Shown here: positions 13,601 through 27,200 of the stretch, piece by piece | How positions within the stretch are numbered: the first letter of the stretch is position 1 | Layout: each line of letters starts with the position of its first letter | Origin: Linepithema humile | Lineage: Eukaryota > Arthropoda > Insecta > Hymenoptera > Formicidae | DNA length: 64,000 nucleotides | Direction of reading: 5' to 3' | Assembly: GCF_040581485.1 (NCBI RefSeq) | Contig: NC_090132.1 | Coordinates: 5,777,001 to 5,841,000 of the forward strand | Translations under genes and position numbers: made by a program | Notes under the pieces: generated by a model | Database searches by the model: none | What the model saw: the letters and a program-made list of their open reading frames with translations, nothing else | Told to the model about the DNA's origin: nothing

Positions 13601-14940
13601 TAAGATAAAGAGACCAACTGATAAGATACAAAATCATTTTCAGTATAAATGTAGGTATCTTTCTTTTCGTTTGATGGAATTGTCAATTTCTTGAAATTTT
13701 TATTTTCAATACATATCGGCAAAATATTAAAATAGGAAAGATAGAGATACATATTTGACGCTTTTGAAATGCAGTTGAACTTATTATTTAATCTTGCTAT
13801 TAGTATAAGATTTATAATGCAAACTAATTTGTAAAATTTTTTATTGCGTATCTGAAATTATTCAAATAATCTTATAAGAAAGAAAACAATCTATCTCGAA
13901 AAATGAAACAAAACTGTCAAGACAAAAAAAAGTCTTTACAATATTTGTAACTTATAAATAATTTTATCTTATTAAGCGCATAGTTACAAAAAACATGTAT
14001 GTGATACAATTATTAATCGGAAAATCAAATTGACTTTTAATCGCGAAAAGCAATAGATACGACTTCTTGTTATTTGTACCACAATATATGTTTTTATTTT
14101 ATTTTTGTGGACACCTACTAAATTTTACACAGGTATTCACTTAACGGCTAAGATTCTTGTCCTTCATTTAAATATGTAATTTAATGTTACATCGTGTGCC
14201 TAGGTGCTAACATTGAAGCTAAAGCTACGGTTGCTTAATTTAATTGTATACTTATGTGCTTAATTGCCGACTGTGTGCTTATTTCGTTGCCAAGATCAAT
14301 TGATTCTCGCCTTCGGCGAAAACAGCTTACCGAGTTGCATGATTTTCTCCGCAGTGAAGTCGAAACGGCGTGCTCCCCGACAGTGGCAATGTCGAATCAA
14401 TTGATCGGCGAGTCGTACTTTAGCATTGTTAACTTGCTGATTGTATCATGATTATTAGCTTAACTTTGCGTTCATCATATTTACAATTCAAGTTTTGCAG
14501 TTCAGTTATATACTTTATAAAACGTAGTAGGAACTTTGGTTTCGCTGGGCAATGTTTCAGGAGCAGTTTCCTCTTATTAATTTGTGACTTTATCTCGTGA
14601 CCTGACACGGCTTTTTAGGGGTGTTTTTTTTTTTTTTATTATTTACGGTCATGAAGTAACTACCCGTTCTTATTTAGTCTATCTTTAATTTACGAAAATC
14701 ACCGGATAAGACGAGCAATTCAGCTGGAAACTGCTATAAAACATTCGCCCGTGGATTTATCTTCCTTAGAAATATGACACCCACGAATACAATTCACATT
14801 TTTTTGTAATACTCATGTTTATATTTTCATAAGGTTCTCTATTTGAATATTTCAGTTTCACGAAGAAAATACACATGATTCGAAAACTGTCTCCGCGTTT
14901 TTATTTTTATCACCGCTGCGCGTCTTCCGACGCTCTGCTC

Positions 14941-15004
14941 TTTTTATTCTCCTTTTTTTTTCTTCTCTCGCTCTCACTCTTTTTCTCTCTCTCTCTTTCT
15001 CTCA
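14941..15004. repeat. Pyrimidine-rich (T/CT) tract
   Basis: A long run of T and CT units on the plus strand (A/GA on the minus strand) lies about 2.4 kb downstream of the pdm3 stop codon. It may be in the 3'UTR or the flank. Confidence 0.8.
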
Positions 15005-15624
15005 TATAACAAAATTTAATAACCGGAATATTTCTGTACAAACGTTTTCGCTTTTTTATCAAAAAGGATAACATACATATCCCACCCCTTAATCAAAATT
15101 TTGAATTTTGAATTTTACTCCATTGCCTATCTTTTCTCCAACTCCCCTACTCGTATCTTTCACCCTCTCTCTCTTATTCGTATATTACAACATTTTAGGA
15201 ACAGATCACTTTGCTCTTCTCAGGCTTAAAAGTAAAACCTTAAAATACTTTTTACTTTTAGAAATTTATTACTTTTTAACCATGTAAATTTTCTTTGCAT
15301 GAATTCAGCTATTTTATAGCGCTATGATAATAAAAGTTAATTATAATATTACAATGTCTAAGTATATCGTAATATGTACAGGCTACCTTTGCACCCCTAA
15401 CTACGCGTCACGTTAGAGATTTCATATTATTGTAGCGAATAATCCATTATAAAGAGGATAAAGTACATTTTATGCACAATCTTACCCATTCAATGTACTC
15501 GTTTGCTAAATATTAAGAAAACCGTATTTTATGGGCTTTATTTAAATATTCTCTTACGCGGGAAAACCACTGCGATCGCTTGCTGCTAAATGACTGCGTC
15601 AACATAATGCGTGTCTAGCAACGC

Positions 15625-16703
15625 ATGCAAATCAATCGTCTAAGAGTCAATACGATGGATAGAATAATTTTAGATGGCCATGTTAATGCATTTATTTGTG
15701 ATTATAATTTCTTTGTCGAGACGGATACAATAATACATAAATAACTCTTCGATCTCAAAACCACGCATCTGTAATATTTTCCGCTGTATTCATTTACGCT
15801 CGAAGGAGTACGCGAATAGAATTATTCGATTCATAGTTTTTCTTCCTTTTGAGCAGCTACAAATACACCTTATAAAATTACAATAGGAATTGGATGAGAT
15901 ACAGAAGCATATCTTGATACCGAAGAATTATGATCGTGGAATATCCCGCAGCTAAGAATCGAGCTCTAGTAAAATTGAAGTTTTCGTCCGAGCTACATTG
16001 TTATTCAGCGAATAAGCGGATCGCATATATGTATAGGAACGGAGGATGCGTGCTCGTTTAACACGTATACGTCTTATATGGCAGATTATTACGGACTAGT
16101 TTTGCAGAAACTCGAATCTCGCCTGTCTCTAACCGTCTCTTTCCTACAGGATTAAATACAACTTCAGGAGCGTTGGTAGTGTGGCATGTGGTACATAATC
16201 GTTTATAGCATACTTTCAAAGACGTTATTGCGTTATTTAATCACTAAAGGAATTTCATTGATTTCTAAATACACGTGTAATTTACAGACTTCGCGCGCAC
16301 TAAAAACTCTTGATTGACCTGTTTCGTGCGGAAACTATGAAAATATTATTGTACTCCTTCTAATTGTGTACTGTGTATATATGCAAAGAATAATGCCGTA
16401 ATCAATAGGGAACTTTTGCATTTGTTATTTAAGCGATATTTTTATTTGCATAATTTAACGACGTGAGACAATAATATTTCAGAATTTTCACCCAAACTCA
16501 ATCACAGTTCTTAGTGCGCGTAAAAGATTACGCCCTTCAAGTTTTTCGATTTTTAGTGCATTTTCGATTGCAACGTCAATTGATTATGTATCAATCACAT
16601 GTAATTGTTCAAAGTTCGTCGCTTACGTACTAACTTTTTCGTCAATAATCATTTTAAAGGTAGCTAAATTTTTATTAATTATTATCTGTGCGACGATTTG
16701 CAT
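15625..16703. promoter_or_regulatory. Three octamer (POU-type) sites within 1.1 kb downstream of pdm3
   Basis: Exact octamers are seen at 15625-15632 (ATGCAAAT), 16444-16451 (ATTTGCAT) and 16696-16703 (ATTTGCAT). The octamer is the classical target of several POU proteins, and the region lies 0.7-1.8 kb past the pdm3 stop codon. A regulatory role, for example autoregulation or a 3' enhancer, is inference. Confidence 0.25.
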
Positions 16704-17387
16704 ACCTTTCCGCCTGGTTTGAATCGATCAGATTCCGACAAACATACATGTCCCGATTTTAGAATGAAGCAACTCCAATTAATTAGAGAAGTCGGAAAGT
16801 GGTTTTTTTGTCGTTGCTTGATAAACGGTTCACAGTAATTTCGATCGTCGAGGCATTTACGTCCGTCGGTTCGTTGATGCTTACCAATTGCCGCTAACTT
16901 GTCCGTTCAAAACTTGAAACTGGATCAGCTAATCAGTGTTCTCCAGTAGATATATATATCTATGAAAATTGGAAGCGCGCGACGGATTGGTACCAAATGA
17001 GAAACAACGATTTTAGATTATCAGTTCTCGATATTCGACTCATGTATACATCACATATTCGTAGATTAAAGCTATTTACATATAGATGTCGTATACACCT
17101 GCGATCACAATATTCGAAGAACTTTGCTTCGATCTAGAACGATCTTTCCGCACCGGATTAAATTTCATAATAACTGCGATTTTTTTTTTTTTAATTAATC
17201 TCTCTTTCAAACGCTTTTTTTTTCGTATTCCGACATAGAATTATGGAAATCTCGTTCTCGCGACGCTGTTTATTTATGCTAAGAGAAACGCGAAATTTGA
17301 AAAATGTCACGAAACGTATTTTTTATCGCTCGGAATTTGAAGCTATTCTCATATGTTGCTCGGTTGATCAGTAGATGAAGTCCTTCC

Positions 17388-17512
17388 CTATACAACGCCT
17401 TTCGACATCATCCTCACCGTATTCTTCAAAGCTTGCCTCTTGTTGCAGAACCAAATTCTTATCACTTCTCTATCGTATCCTAATCGATGCGCTAAAGTCG
17501 TGATTTCGTTAC
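17388..17512 (-). CDS. pdm3: pdm3 exon 10 (terminal): second half of homeodomain and stop
   Basis: The minus-strand acceptor reads TTTTGTAG, then two bases complete a Gly codon. The exon runs from NEITTLAHRLGYDREV through the recognition helix IRIWFCNKRQALKN to MSKGVV and a TAG stop at 17390-17388. WFCNKRQ is the POU homeodomain recognition-helix signature, with Cys at the position that sets POU specificity. The stop follows the homeodomain almost at once, as in other POU6-class proteins with short C-terminal tails. Confidence 0.96.
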
Positions 17513-18242
17513 CTACAAAAGAGAATAAAAATTTTTAACGTATTAAAAATTGGGATAGATCTGAAAAAGGATTAACAAGAGCCATAGCAAAAGACAATAG
17601 TAGAAAATATAACTGACCGGTAGGATGAGTGTTTCTATCAAAGTGTGCGTTCAGCAATTCCAAAGCTTGTGGTGTGAAGGAGGTCCGTCGTTTTCGTTTC
17701 TTGCTCGGTTCGACCCCAATGAAGTCCGTCAGATGATTAACGCCGCTTTTGTATCTGGAATCAGATGAACTACTCTTGCTCAAATTCGGAAGATTGCGTC
17801 GTCGATGCTTATCGTAATTATTATGCGCGTTATATCTTTGTCGACATGTATGCGTTTCTGTTTGCGCAAAACAGGATCCTGTTTAAAAGATTGACCTGTT
17901 AATCGTTACGCTGATGCAATAATTCATCGCATCCGCAAGTCTACATCTACATTGAGTTCAACATTTCTCTTGCGGTTTGTGAAATATTGTTGCAAATTCA
18001 ATATGAAAAAAATAATTCTGTTTACTGTTTTGCACGCTCGTAATTACGTTAGAACGCGAAATAGGATACTGATTGAAAAAGGAAATCGCCAGCATCACAA
18101 TATTCGTGCTCGGACACGTTTGGTCGCAAATATCCTATCCGGTATTGGATTTTTCCCGGATACACACCAAGTTGATTCACGAGTCGAACTTACTCCGCGT
18201 ATCACGAAACAGAGTTCGCGATATCGGCATCAGTGTCGGTGT

Positions 18243-18276
<34 letters not shown>

Positions 18277-21200
18277 GCCGATTTAAATAAAATTAGCGAT
18301 CAAATAGTTGCGATGCTTTCGAAGTAAATTTCATTTCTCTCGTGATGTGATATTTAATGCGAATATTAAATTTCGAATAATTTATATATTTAAATATTAT
18401 CTGTTTCAGTAATTTTTAAATATTCAAAAAATGCAAGCAAATCACTTGATCTTATATAAATAAATAGTCTTCAAAAAATAAATCTGTGTGTCCATTTATT
18501 ATTTAAATTTATCATTATTATAAATAGAATTAAATTAATAAAAAATTAATTCCAGATTTTAAGCAAGCCGATATATTGATTATCAAATAATAAAATCGAT
18601 ATTTCTTGCTTCTTAATTATTTTTTATGGCTAAGTTAAATAACCGCGTGTTATTAAATATTAATAACTGTTCATCACGTTGTACGATGCAACAGTCTCAA
18701 TAACTGATATTAATTATTTAATTACTCTTGCTTGTATCTTGAACAAATAAGTTAAAAGGAATTTGCAGAAGAGATCCGATCTCAAGAATACGCAAATTTT
18801 TTTGACATTGTGCGACTACTCGACATAATTTCATTCGACGGATAATATTATCGAGTTGTACGGTGCGGCGCGACATGGAAAAAGCTCGCGACCGCGACAG
18901 TAAACAGGAGAACTTCCGTTGGGACTCCCGCGTGAGCGATGAGAGGCGGTACGGGACGGCTGCGGGGGCAGGAAGCTTGATAGTGGTACGGTCATAGGTA
19001 CAGTCGCGCGATACCAGCTCAAAATTTATGTTTTTAATTTAACTCCGAATGACCAACTGTCGAGTCGAAAAAAAGTACACGGCGGGCCATTAGCATTGCG
19101 CAGTAATATTTCGTCGAATTCGCGAAAACAATATGCTAATGGAGAAGTCGGTGAGAGCGCGAAGAACCGACCGGCTCGACGATTCGACGGGGTTGGGATG
19201 CCGCGTCGTTGGTATGCGTGGTGACTGGTGAGTGCAAGGGGAAAATGCCAAGCGCAAGAAGAGGAAGAAGAGGAAGGCGAAGAAAAAGGAGAAACAAACG
19301 TGAGTTAATACGTAAAGGATGCGGAGAGAGAACGAGGAAGCTGCGTATAAGCCTGTGCGTGGGTGCATGTACATACCGTTGCGTGTGAGTATGAGAGAGG
19401 AAGACGCGTAGAGAGATTTGAACGAACGAAGAGAAAGAAGGAAGATATTAGGAGCAGAAGGAAGACTGGAGACGGAAGAGAAGAAGGAAGATGGAAGCCG
19501 TGAATGGAAGGAATGACGGAGAGCGTCGCGCCGCACCGTGGTGCCGCCGCTGGTAAGAGCGAGGTGACGGCGGTGGTGTGGTAGGAGGAGAGATGCAGGG
19601 GGAGAGGTACATCAGAAACCTGATTTTAATTAGTCCACAGTTTAATTACTCGGCAGATAAATCGTGCACGTGCACCGCATAAACTAGCCGCTTTCATTTT
19701 TCCCGGACGCGGCCGGCACACGGTCGACGCTTAGTTCTACGCCGCGCGAATGCAGGATGGGTCATTGTTGCTGGCTTCCCCCGTGAAAAGAGAAACGACC
19801 GCACTCATCGCCGCTTCCGTCATCAAATGATTCGATTTTATCGGTGCCGCGTTTCCTCGTCAATTTTTCGCTCGTGCGTTAAAATATAGCAATTATCGTC
19901 GTTTGCTCTTGTATTTTTTATACAGTTATAGTCTTTTCTCTAGTTTATTTATATATTAGTAATTGTAATTTTACAAAGATTTACATTCACATTCCTCATT
20001 TCTTAGCGTTTAATACGAACGTCTAATCTTGGATTGTATTAAACTCATATAAAAAGTTCATACATTGTTATCTCGCGCCGTGAGATTATGTGGTCATATT
20101 TAGATTAAACGGGAAACTAAATAACATTCAGCTTTTCTTTTGAGCAACACGCGGATTATACACTAATTAAGCAAGAATGGTGCGGATAAGAATCAGAAAT
20201 ACAATGATAACAATAATGTACCACTTAACCGCGGTAAGTTTCATCCAATTTAATCCAATCTAATTTTATAAGTTATACGCCATAAAATTATGTGGAGAAT
20301 GCATTATCATTTTGCACGATGTCAAAACTGTATCGCGGCGCATTTTAATTCTAGCGCAACTACATGGATCCTTGATTAGAACACATAGAATTCATTAGAT
20401 TTTATCAGCTCGTAAAATTTACACCTTGTGGATACATAGCTCTGATCTGAGATTCTTAGAGAGGATCGGTGATCCTTTGCGACACGGTAAAGCTAGCATG
20501 ACCGCATTGGCGCGTTGCTGATACGAGCGAGTAGCCGTTTCGCGCGATCGCGCGGTAACGGTTTCTCCCATTCTAATTAACATTCCACGTATTTATTAGA
20601 CGCGAATCCGCAATTAATCAAGCGGATTCAATTAGCGAATTACCAATTAGCACGCACGCGTTCGCACGCTCTCGCACCGGTGCGCAGACGCAAAGTCGAG
20701 ACCGCACTGGACGATTGCGAAATAATCGTGTATCAGAAATATAGCATTAGGACTTGACACATAATTGGAGAATCTCGGACTGGAGAATTATAGTTATTTT
20801 TCAAATTAATTAACTCGTTTTTATGGTATAGTTAAGAGAAAGTTGCGCTTCTGATATTTTACGTAAGTACATGTTGAAAGCTAATCTTTTTTTAAAAATG
20901 ACATTTTCTCTCACAGTATTTACGAATAATTTTGAAAGTATTGTAGGAGTATATTACTCACCTCTCTTCTGCCTCCTTCATCCACCTTTCGAGAACGGGC
21001 TTAATTTTCTGTGCGCTTTTCGGCGTAATGTCCAGCTTTTCGAATCTAAAGTTAAGAAGAACGCTTGATTTATTGTGCTTTTATTCCTTTGAGAAATTAA
21101 TAAAGACGTTGAAAAGAAACGAATATGCGTCGAGAAAAGACAATAAGGACGTAAATTGATAAAATATTCAATTTCAATCATATAATACGCAATATTAAAA

Positions 21201-24200
21201 GACTGGGAAACTCAAAATTGTTAAAATTATTTTTTTCGCTTTTCGCCCTTATCGTCTTTGTCCCACTAAAGGAGCACTAAAAGGCATGCACTGATTCATT
21301 AACAGGACATTGACAATGCGTGCATGCTTTAAGGTTTGGTGATACCGTGTATGATGTTGCCAACGCGCTACACAAACGCTTCTCGCGCGTGCGAGCAAAG
21401 TGAATCCGATCGAGTCTCTCAGTAATCGTGATGCGATCGACAAACGTTAAAAATCACGATTCGGTTTCGTTCTATATTTTTATTCTTAGCGCGTTGGCGA
21501 CATCATGCCCAAGTTTGCCAATGCCCTGGCTCGAAGAGAGTTAATTTTAGAAGTGCTCCTTTCGCATCTCTTTTCCGGACAGAATTAGAAATTAGTGAGA
21601 GTGCTTGTGCAGCTATACCCAAATATGCCTATCGGTTCTAAACGGGAGAGAACCGATTGCGAATCGGACGAGCGCAAGTGACGAAGAGATGGAGAAGTGA
21701 ACTGTCGTATATTTTAATTTTTTGTGATATGTGTCGTTAATTGATTATATTTTACAAAATTCCTTCTCATAATTGTCGGAAAGTCTACGCTCGATTTTCC
21801 ATTGTTGGGTATAACTGCGGTTTCTTAAAGGACTTTCGAGCTTTAGATTTTTGGGTAAATTAAGTAGCATGAGGGGTGAACGTACGTAGCTTGCTGCTGA
21901 GAGGCAATCTGCGAGGCAGCGTACATCTGGGTAGCCAGGGCACTGGGGAACAATCACCAATGCTTATATTAGTTGATACGATAAGAATTTTCCGAGAGGT
22001 ATAAATATTTTCTTTGCTTGTTACCGGCATTACCACGATGGTTCCTATTCGCATTTCAAAGCGCGCGCTCTCTCAACGAAGAAGATAAGTAGCGTGACAA
22101 AAATTGAAGTATTGAATGTATTGTACGTTTAACAACACAATAGAAATTCGTGAAATTTCTACAAATGTTGGAATAAGCAGTTTCTATTTAATTGATAATT
22201 TTGGAGATTGGATCTTGATTCAAATCGCAGCATAAATTTGCAGGAACCACCGCGGTGGATTACGGTATAAATAAGTTTAACATGGCACTCGAAATTGAAT
22301 AATGCGCCTGCGAAAGCTACATCAAATTTTTTCCAGCCTTTGAACGAATTTCAAACGTTGCGATAAGTAACGCGTGAAAAGTAATTTTGCTAAAAATTAT
22401 CACACAAAGAAGAAAAAAAAACGTAAAACCACTTCGAAATTTTTCTTTTAGTTTCACGCTCGGGCGCTTATTCCTAACGAAAAATGTTGTTATAAAACCA
22501 CCGAACACGAGTAACTATTCCTTTTTGCTGCTCTGAACAAATCCCAACCCTTTCTACGCCATTTCCAGTGACCTGGCACACTGTCGTTTTACATTCTACC
22601 ACATTATTGAATTTTTATTAGCGACGTCCGTTTCGACAAACGCGAGGAGGAAAACAACTAACCTGCATATGGCACTTTGGCTGTACGCGGGCCCTTCAGT
22701 GACGCTCAGGGCCTGCCCTACTTGGGTTTGTGTCAGACCTAGAGACAGTCTGCGTAGTTTAAAGACTTTTGCAAACTCCTTGATTTCATCCAAATTGATC
22801 CCATCGACTACGTTGTTAGTGGCCTCATTGATCGTTGGTTGGTCTGTAATAAAAATTCGCGTAACGTTCTATTTTTATTTCTGATAAATAAAATAAAAAC
22901 CATAATATAAAAATATCGAAATTTATCGGTATTAAGATTTTTATCTATTGAAAAAAAAATAAAAATAAAATCTAGTTTTATGTTGAATTAATCCTAAATA
23001 AATCGGCAATAAACATTGAAAAGTATTAAATTAATATTTCTAATTTTATTCCAAACCTTTCCTATAGTACTATTTTATTGTTTATTGGAAACATTGAAAA
23101 CTTGATTCCAATGCACTCGTTGCAATATGTTCAATGAATTTTTAATTACATAAATCACGTAGCGAGCTAATTGCGGAAACAGCGCTAAGCGTAAATGAGA
23201 TGCAATTCATGGTTAGAGATTAATGTGACAAATTCACACTGCCGTGATTAATTTTATAATGATTCTAATAATGCTTGTTGCGCAAGTTAAGGATCTATAG
23301 TCGATCATTCGAGCGTACGTTTCACTCGATTCGATTTGTCGGAATATATTGAAGTCCTAGCGAGAAGGTTGCTTAATGACATCGGGCGGCTTCGTTAAAG
23401 CAGCTCGAGCTGCTACACCGATTTCTCCCGTAAATCTGTCACCCCGAATGTATACGCACGCAATAGAAATGCCCACATACTCCGTAATCTCGACCAGTTC
23501 GCCTGGTTTCTGCGCCGCGCAATAAACTGCAAATCCTTCTTCCGCGACAGTGTTTCTACGATCGTTAATTTCCAATCGAGATTCCAAGTACTTCGCGCAC
23601 TTCGAGGAAAAAATGCTGCGGGTACGTTATATGACATGATAAATGGAAGACCAAGAATCGCGAATAATTACTTGACAAATTAAAAAAAAAAACTATAACT
23701 TTGACCATGATTGTGGTTACTGATTACTAACTTTTATATAAGTTGCAAATTGCGTATTAAATAAATAAAACAAGTATGTGATATAAGATTTCTGATAATC
23801 GGTAAATCTTAATTACGAAATTAATTTGCAAATATTATAAATGTCGACATCTAAAATATATCATTTAATTGCTTGTGTGTGTTCCTATTATACAAAATAG
23901 AAATATAAAAATTATTAAGTAATTACTTCGCAATGTATGTGCGTATGCGTTTATGTGTAATTTCACATTCTAATATCCACGCAAATCATTGAAATTTAAT
24001 CAGAGATGAGTTAACAAAAGCAAATATTTATAAAGTAATGGTCCCATCTGACACTAGCAATTGAGAATTGTTAGATACCATGCTACAAATGATTATTTCA
24101 TTGTGTCAGAATGACAAAGTGCCGGTTGCTACGCAATGATTGTGAATTATTAAAATTATTGTCAGCTAACTCGAGGTTACGCGTGCCGTTGAAATCTTTA

Positions 24201-27200
24201 TGGCTTCCTAGAAGGTAGTAAGAAACAAACTAATGCCCTGTAATGAGCCCGATGTTGTACGATATCCTATTAGACTTATCAAGCGTTTCTACGATCAATG
24301 TAACACATAGAATGTTACAACATGCGTTAATCGCCTTTTCCCGTGGCGACAATATTACACTTTGTTGGTGTTTCGTCAAAGCGAAACGTCATTTAAATTA
24401 ACAAAGTGCGTAAAACTAAGATTGAATCGAATGCGTGTACTTTAATTAACAGAGATATATACACTCGCGAATTTACATGCGACCAATCGTGATTAATATC
24501 TTGTTAAAAAAATCAACGTGACAACTTGGCAAGATAAGGATAAGGGACGTGTTTGCATGCGGTAATTGCGTCTTTAAAAGTGATCATTATGCATGCAATC
24601 GCTTGTCGACATTAGCGACTGTGCTTCGTATAGGCAAGATGATTGCGTTATAAGAAGATGGTGTCCCCGGCGAAAATTGTAATTATAAAAGCTGTCAAGG
24701 GGAGTAACATGGCTACCCTCAAGGCGTAGCTCGATTATCATTTTCGCGCACAGGTGAACGTCATTTTGAAGCAAGTACCGCAAACCAATTGACACGGATC
24801 ACTTCGACTTTCGGCCCCGTGATTAATATCGCCGTAAAAAGAGTAAAATAAAATGTGTCTTACTCGGTGAATCATTCAAGAGATCGTCCTCCTCCTCCTT
24901 CGGACTGTGCATACTGCTCGGGGAGGCCTTCACTCCGGCACCACCGGGTCCATGCGTCGTCGTGATAGTGATCTCGCCGTTGCTGGCGGCCAATCTGTTC
25001 AAGGCGGACGCGGCGGATACTACGGATTCATTCAAAGGTGACGACTGCTCCGGTCGCTCCCTGTGATGTTTTTCCGTTGACTGTGAACAATACAATAGTA
25101 GGGGCGGATTAGCGGTTCATCGGGGACGACAATGCTCCTCTTCCACGCCAATTATGCGCACTTGATAATGAGACGGAATCTCGGGACACTTTAGAGTCTA
25201 ATTAGTGGAAGGAATGCTGCCGGTACGGAATACTTTCTTAACAAGATCGCTTGGTATTGGAAATTATTCAAGCTGCCCCACTGATCTTGCCGCGGTCCTC
25301 TCCGCACCAGGTAAACCGCATGTTCGACCGTGCATCGCGATCCGATAGAAATCCGATTTACATCATTAGAAAAATATGTGAAAGAGAAGCTAGAAAAAAA
25401 ATATCTTCTTCGATCTTTTACGGCGGAATGTTGATCGTTGACGAAAAGTTATTTGTACTGGTTGTAGTTAAAATGTGAAATATATACATACCGTTTTCGT
25501 AACAATATAATTATATATGAAAATATAAAGCTTATTGTAAAAGAAAAACATTTTTCAACTGAAATATTCATCAATTTTGAGAATTTTCTTTCTTCTAATA
25601 TTACTTAAACTAGTAAATTTGTACATATTGTCTACTTTCGAAAAGATAATGTTTTCGAAAGAAGTCAGCTATACGTACTGTGTAATGATTCATATGCGAG
25701 GTGTGTCGGTGGCTGTGCTGTTGAGGCGACGTTGTCAAGAGTGGTTGCTGAGAAGCCTGAACGGCTTGTACAGCCTGCGCCGCCTGCGCCTGTGCCGCTT
25801 GGGCAGCCTGAAGCAATTGCTGAGGCTGCATCGCGCTCAGAAGTTGTTGGCTAGCCGAGCTATTGCTCAGAAGATGCGGCAAAGCGGCAGGATTCAGTCC
25901 TAATCCCGATGCCAGGCTAGGGCTCGTGGGAACTGATAAAAGGACAAGTAAATACGCACATAGTAGACATCTGATGTTGTGTTAATCGCAATATAGATAA
26001 CGGTAAACGACAATCATATTATTTTAATGCATCTCAGCGTTTTGACGAGCGATAATAATATCTACATATTAGTAATTTAATGATAAAAACTTTAATTTAA
26101 ATGTTTGACATCGAATATCATGACGTTTAATAAACGTTTAAAAAAATCATTTATTCTAAATGTAAATATATTACTATGCAATTCCACATATTATCGATAA
26201 ATCATATTTTTATTTTCCGACAAATATCTATAATAATTTTTCAATAACAAATCCGTCTAAAATGCAGAAAAATATATTTAGCGACATTGTACGGCTTTAC
26301 ACGAAAAGAGAGAAATAAATATTGCATTGTATCACTGCATATAACGCGAAAGGCTAATTGCATGCGTTATACATCTCCTAATTACATTAGTATGAAAAAG
26401 AATTATATTGTAAGCAAGTAAACGTTGAGCTTACCATTGCTTGTAGGCGTGTTAAGCATGTTTTGCGGTTGCGCTAGAGACTGAAGATTCGCCAGTGTTG
26501 TAGAAACTACTTGACCATTGCTGAGTGCCAAGTTTACCATTTGATTATTCGTGACATGACTGACCGGAATAGTCAGAATGGTTTGGGTAGCGATCCCTAA
26601 AGAACGAGAAAGAAATTTCAAAATAACACGTCGCTCTAAACGAGGGAGCGCTCTAGCTACAAGAGTGAGAAAAGGAAATTAATTACGGTATCTTTCGAAA
26701 GCGCTATGTAATCGCATTTCGAATCAATAGATACTTCATTTCCATTATGAACATAGTCCACGCGTCGTTGATCCAGGATGGGTAGTAAAGTTATCAGAGT
26801 CTCATAGAGGGATTATTAGGCAACCCATAGGGCAGGTAACCTCGCAGGCTAGCGTAGTTGGCAAACTATTATCGTCATCTTAATAGTGGGTACAGGTACT
26901 GGCACTGGACTGCGCTGCGAGAAGGACGCCTAATCATACTTAGAATAGTTTCGGGATTACCTCCAGCTCCGCTAATCTGATTACCCTGTACACGCGCTTA
27001 ATATGATTACTGATCATGAGTACGTACCCGTGTTGCCACCTAAGCTAAGCTAAGCAAATCCCGTATTCCGAACAGCCATAAAAGTTTCACGTTCTGAGGT
27101 AAGGTCAACCGACAATCCGATTAACGTGCAGTTCAAACGTTATCGAACGATAACGCGCCGTCAATACTTTCACTGTTGGCCCACGACCAGTAACGTGCGA

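Larger units (their letters stand above)
5665..17387. other. AT-rich intergenic region between pdm3 (3' side) and the left-hand gene (5' side)
   Basis: Both flanking genes are read on the minus strand, so this interval should hold the 3'UTR of pdm3 (just below 17388) and the promoter and 5'UTR of the left gene. I could not fix a poly(A) site: TTTATT (AATAAA on the minus strand) is common in this base composition, one copy being at 17269-17274. A CpG-bearing, GC-richer patch around 8.95-9.6 kb is the most promoter-like part. The remaining open frames (111 codons at 5837-6172, 120 codons at 9280-9642, 87 codons at 11219-11482) show no family features. No tRNA or known microRNA was recognised by eye. 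Confidence 0.55.
17755..20961 (-). other. pdm3 intron between POU-specific and homeodomain exons
   Basis: This 3.2-kb intron has a GTGAGT donor at 20961-20956. It contains a GACGCC hexamer repeat (18242-18282), a purine-rich plus-strand tract around 19.2-19.6 kb (the source of a spurious 148-codon minus-strand frame) and two patches with many TAAT-core motifs (19.6-19.7 kb and 20.56-20.67 kb). No coding exon was recognised in it. Confidence 0.85.

Noticed and set aside
19090..19536. 148-codon minus-strand open frame in a pdm3 intron
   Set aside because: It is produced by a long purine-rich stretch giving Ser/Phe/Leu-rich low-complexity peptide; no domain, no splice borders.
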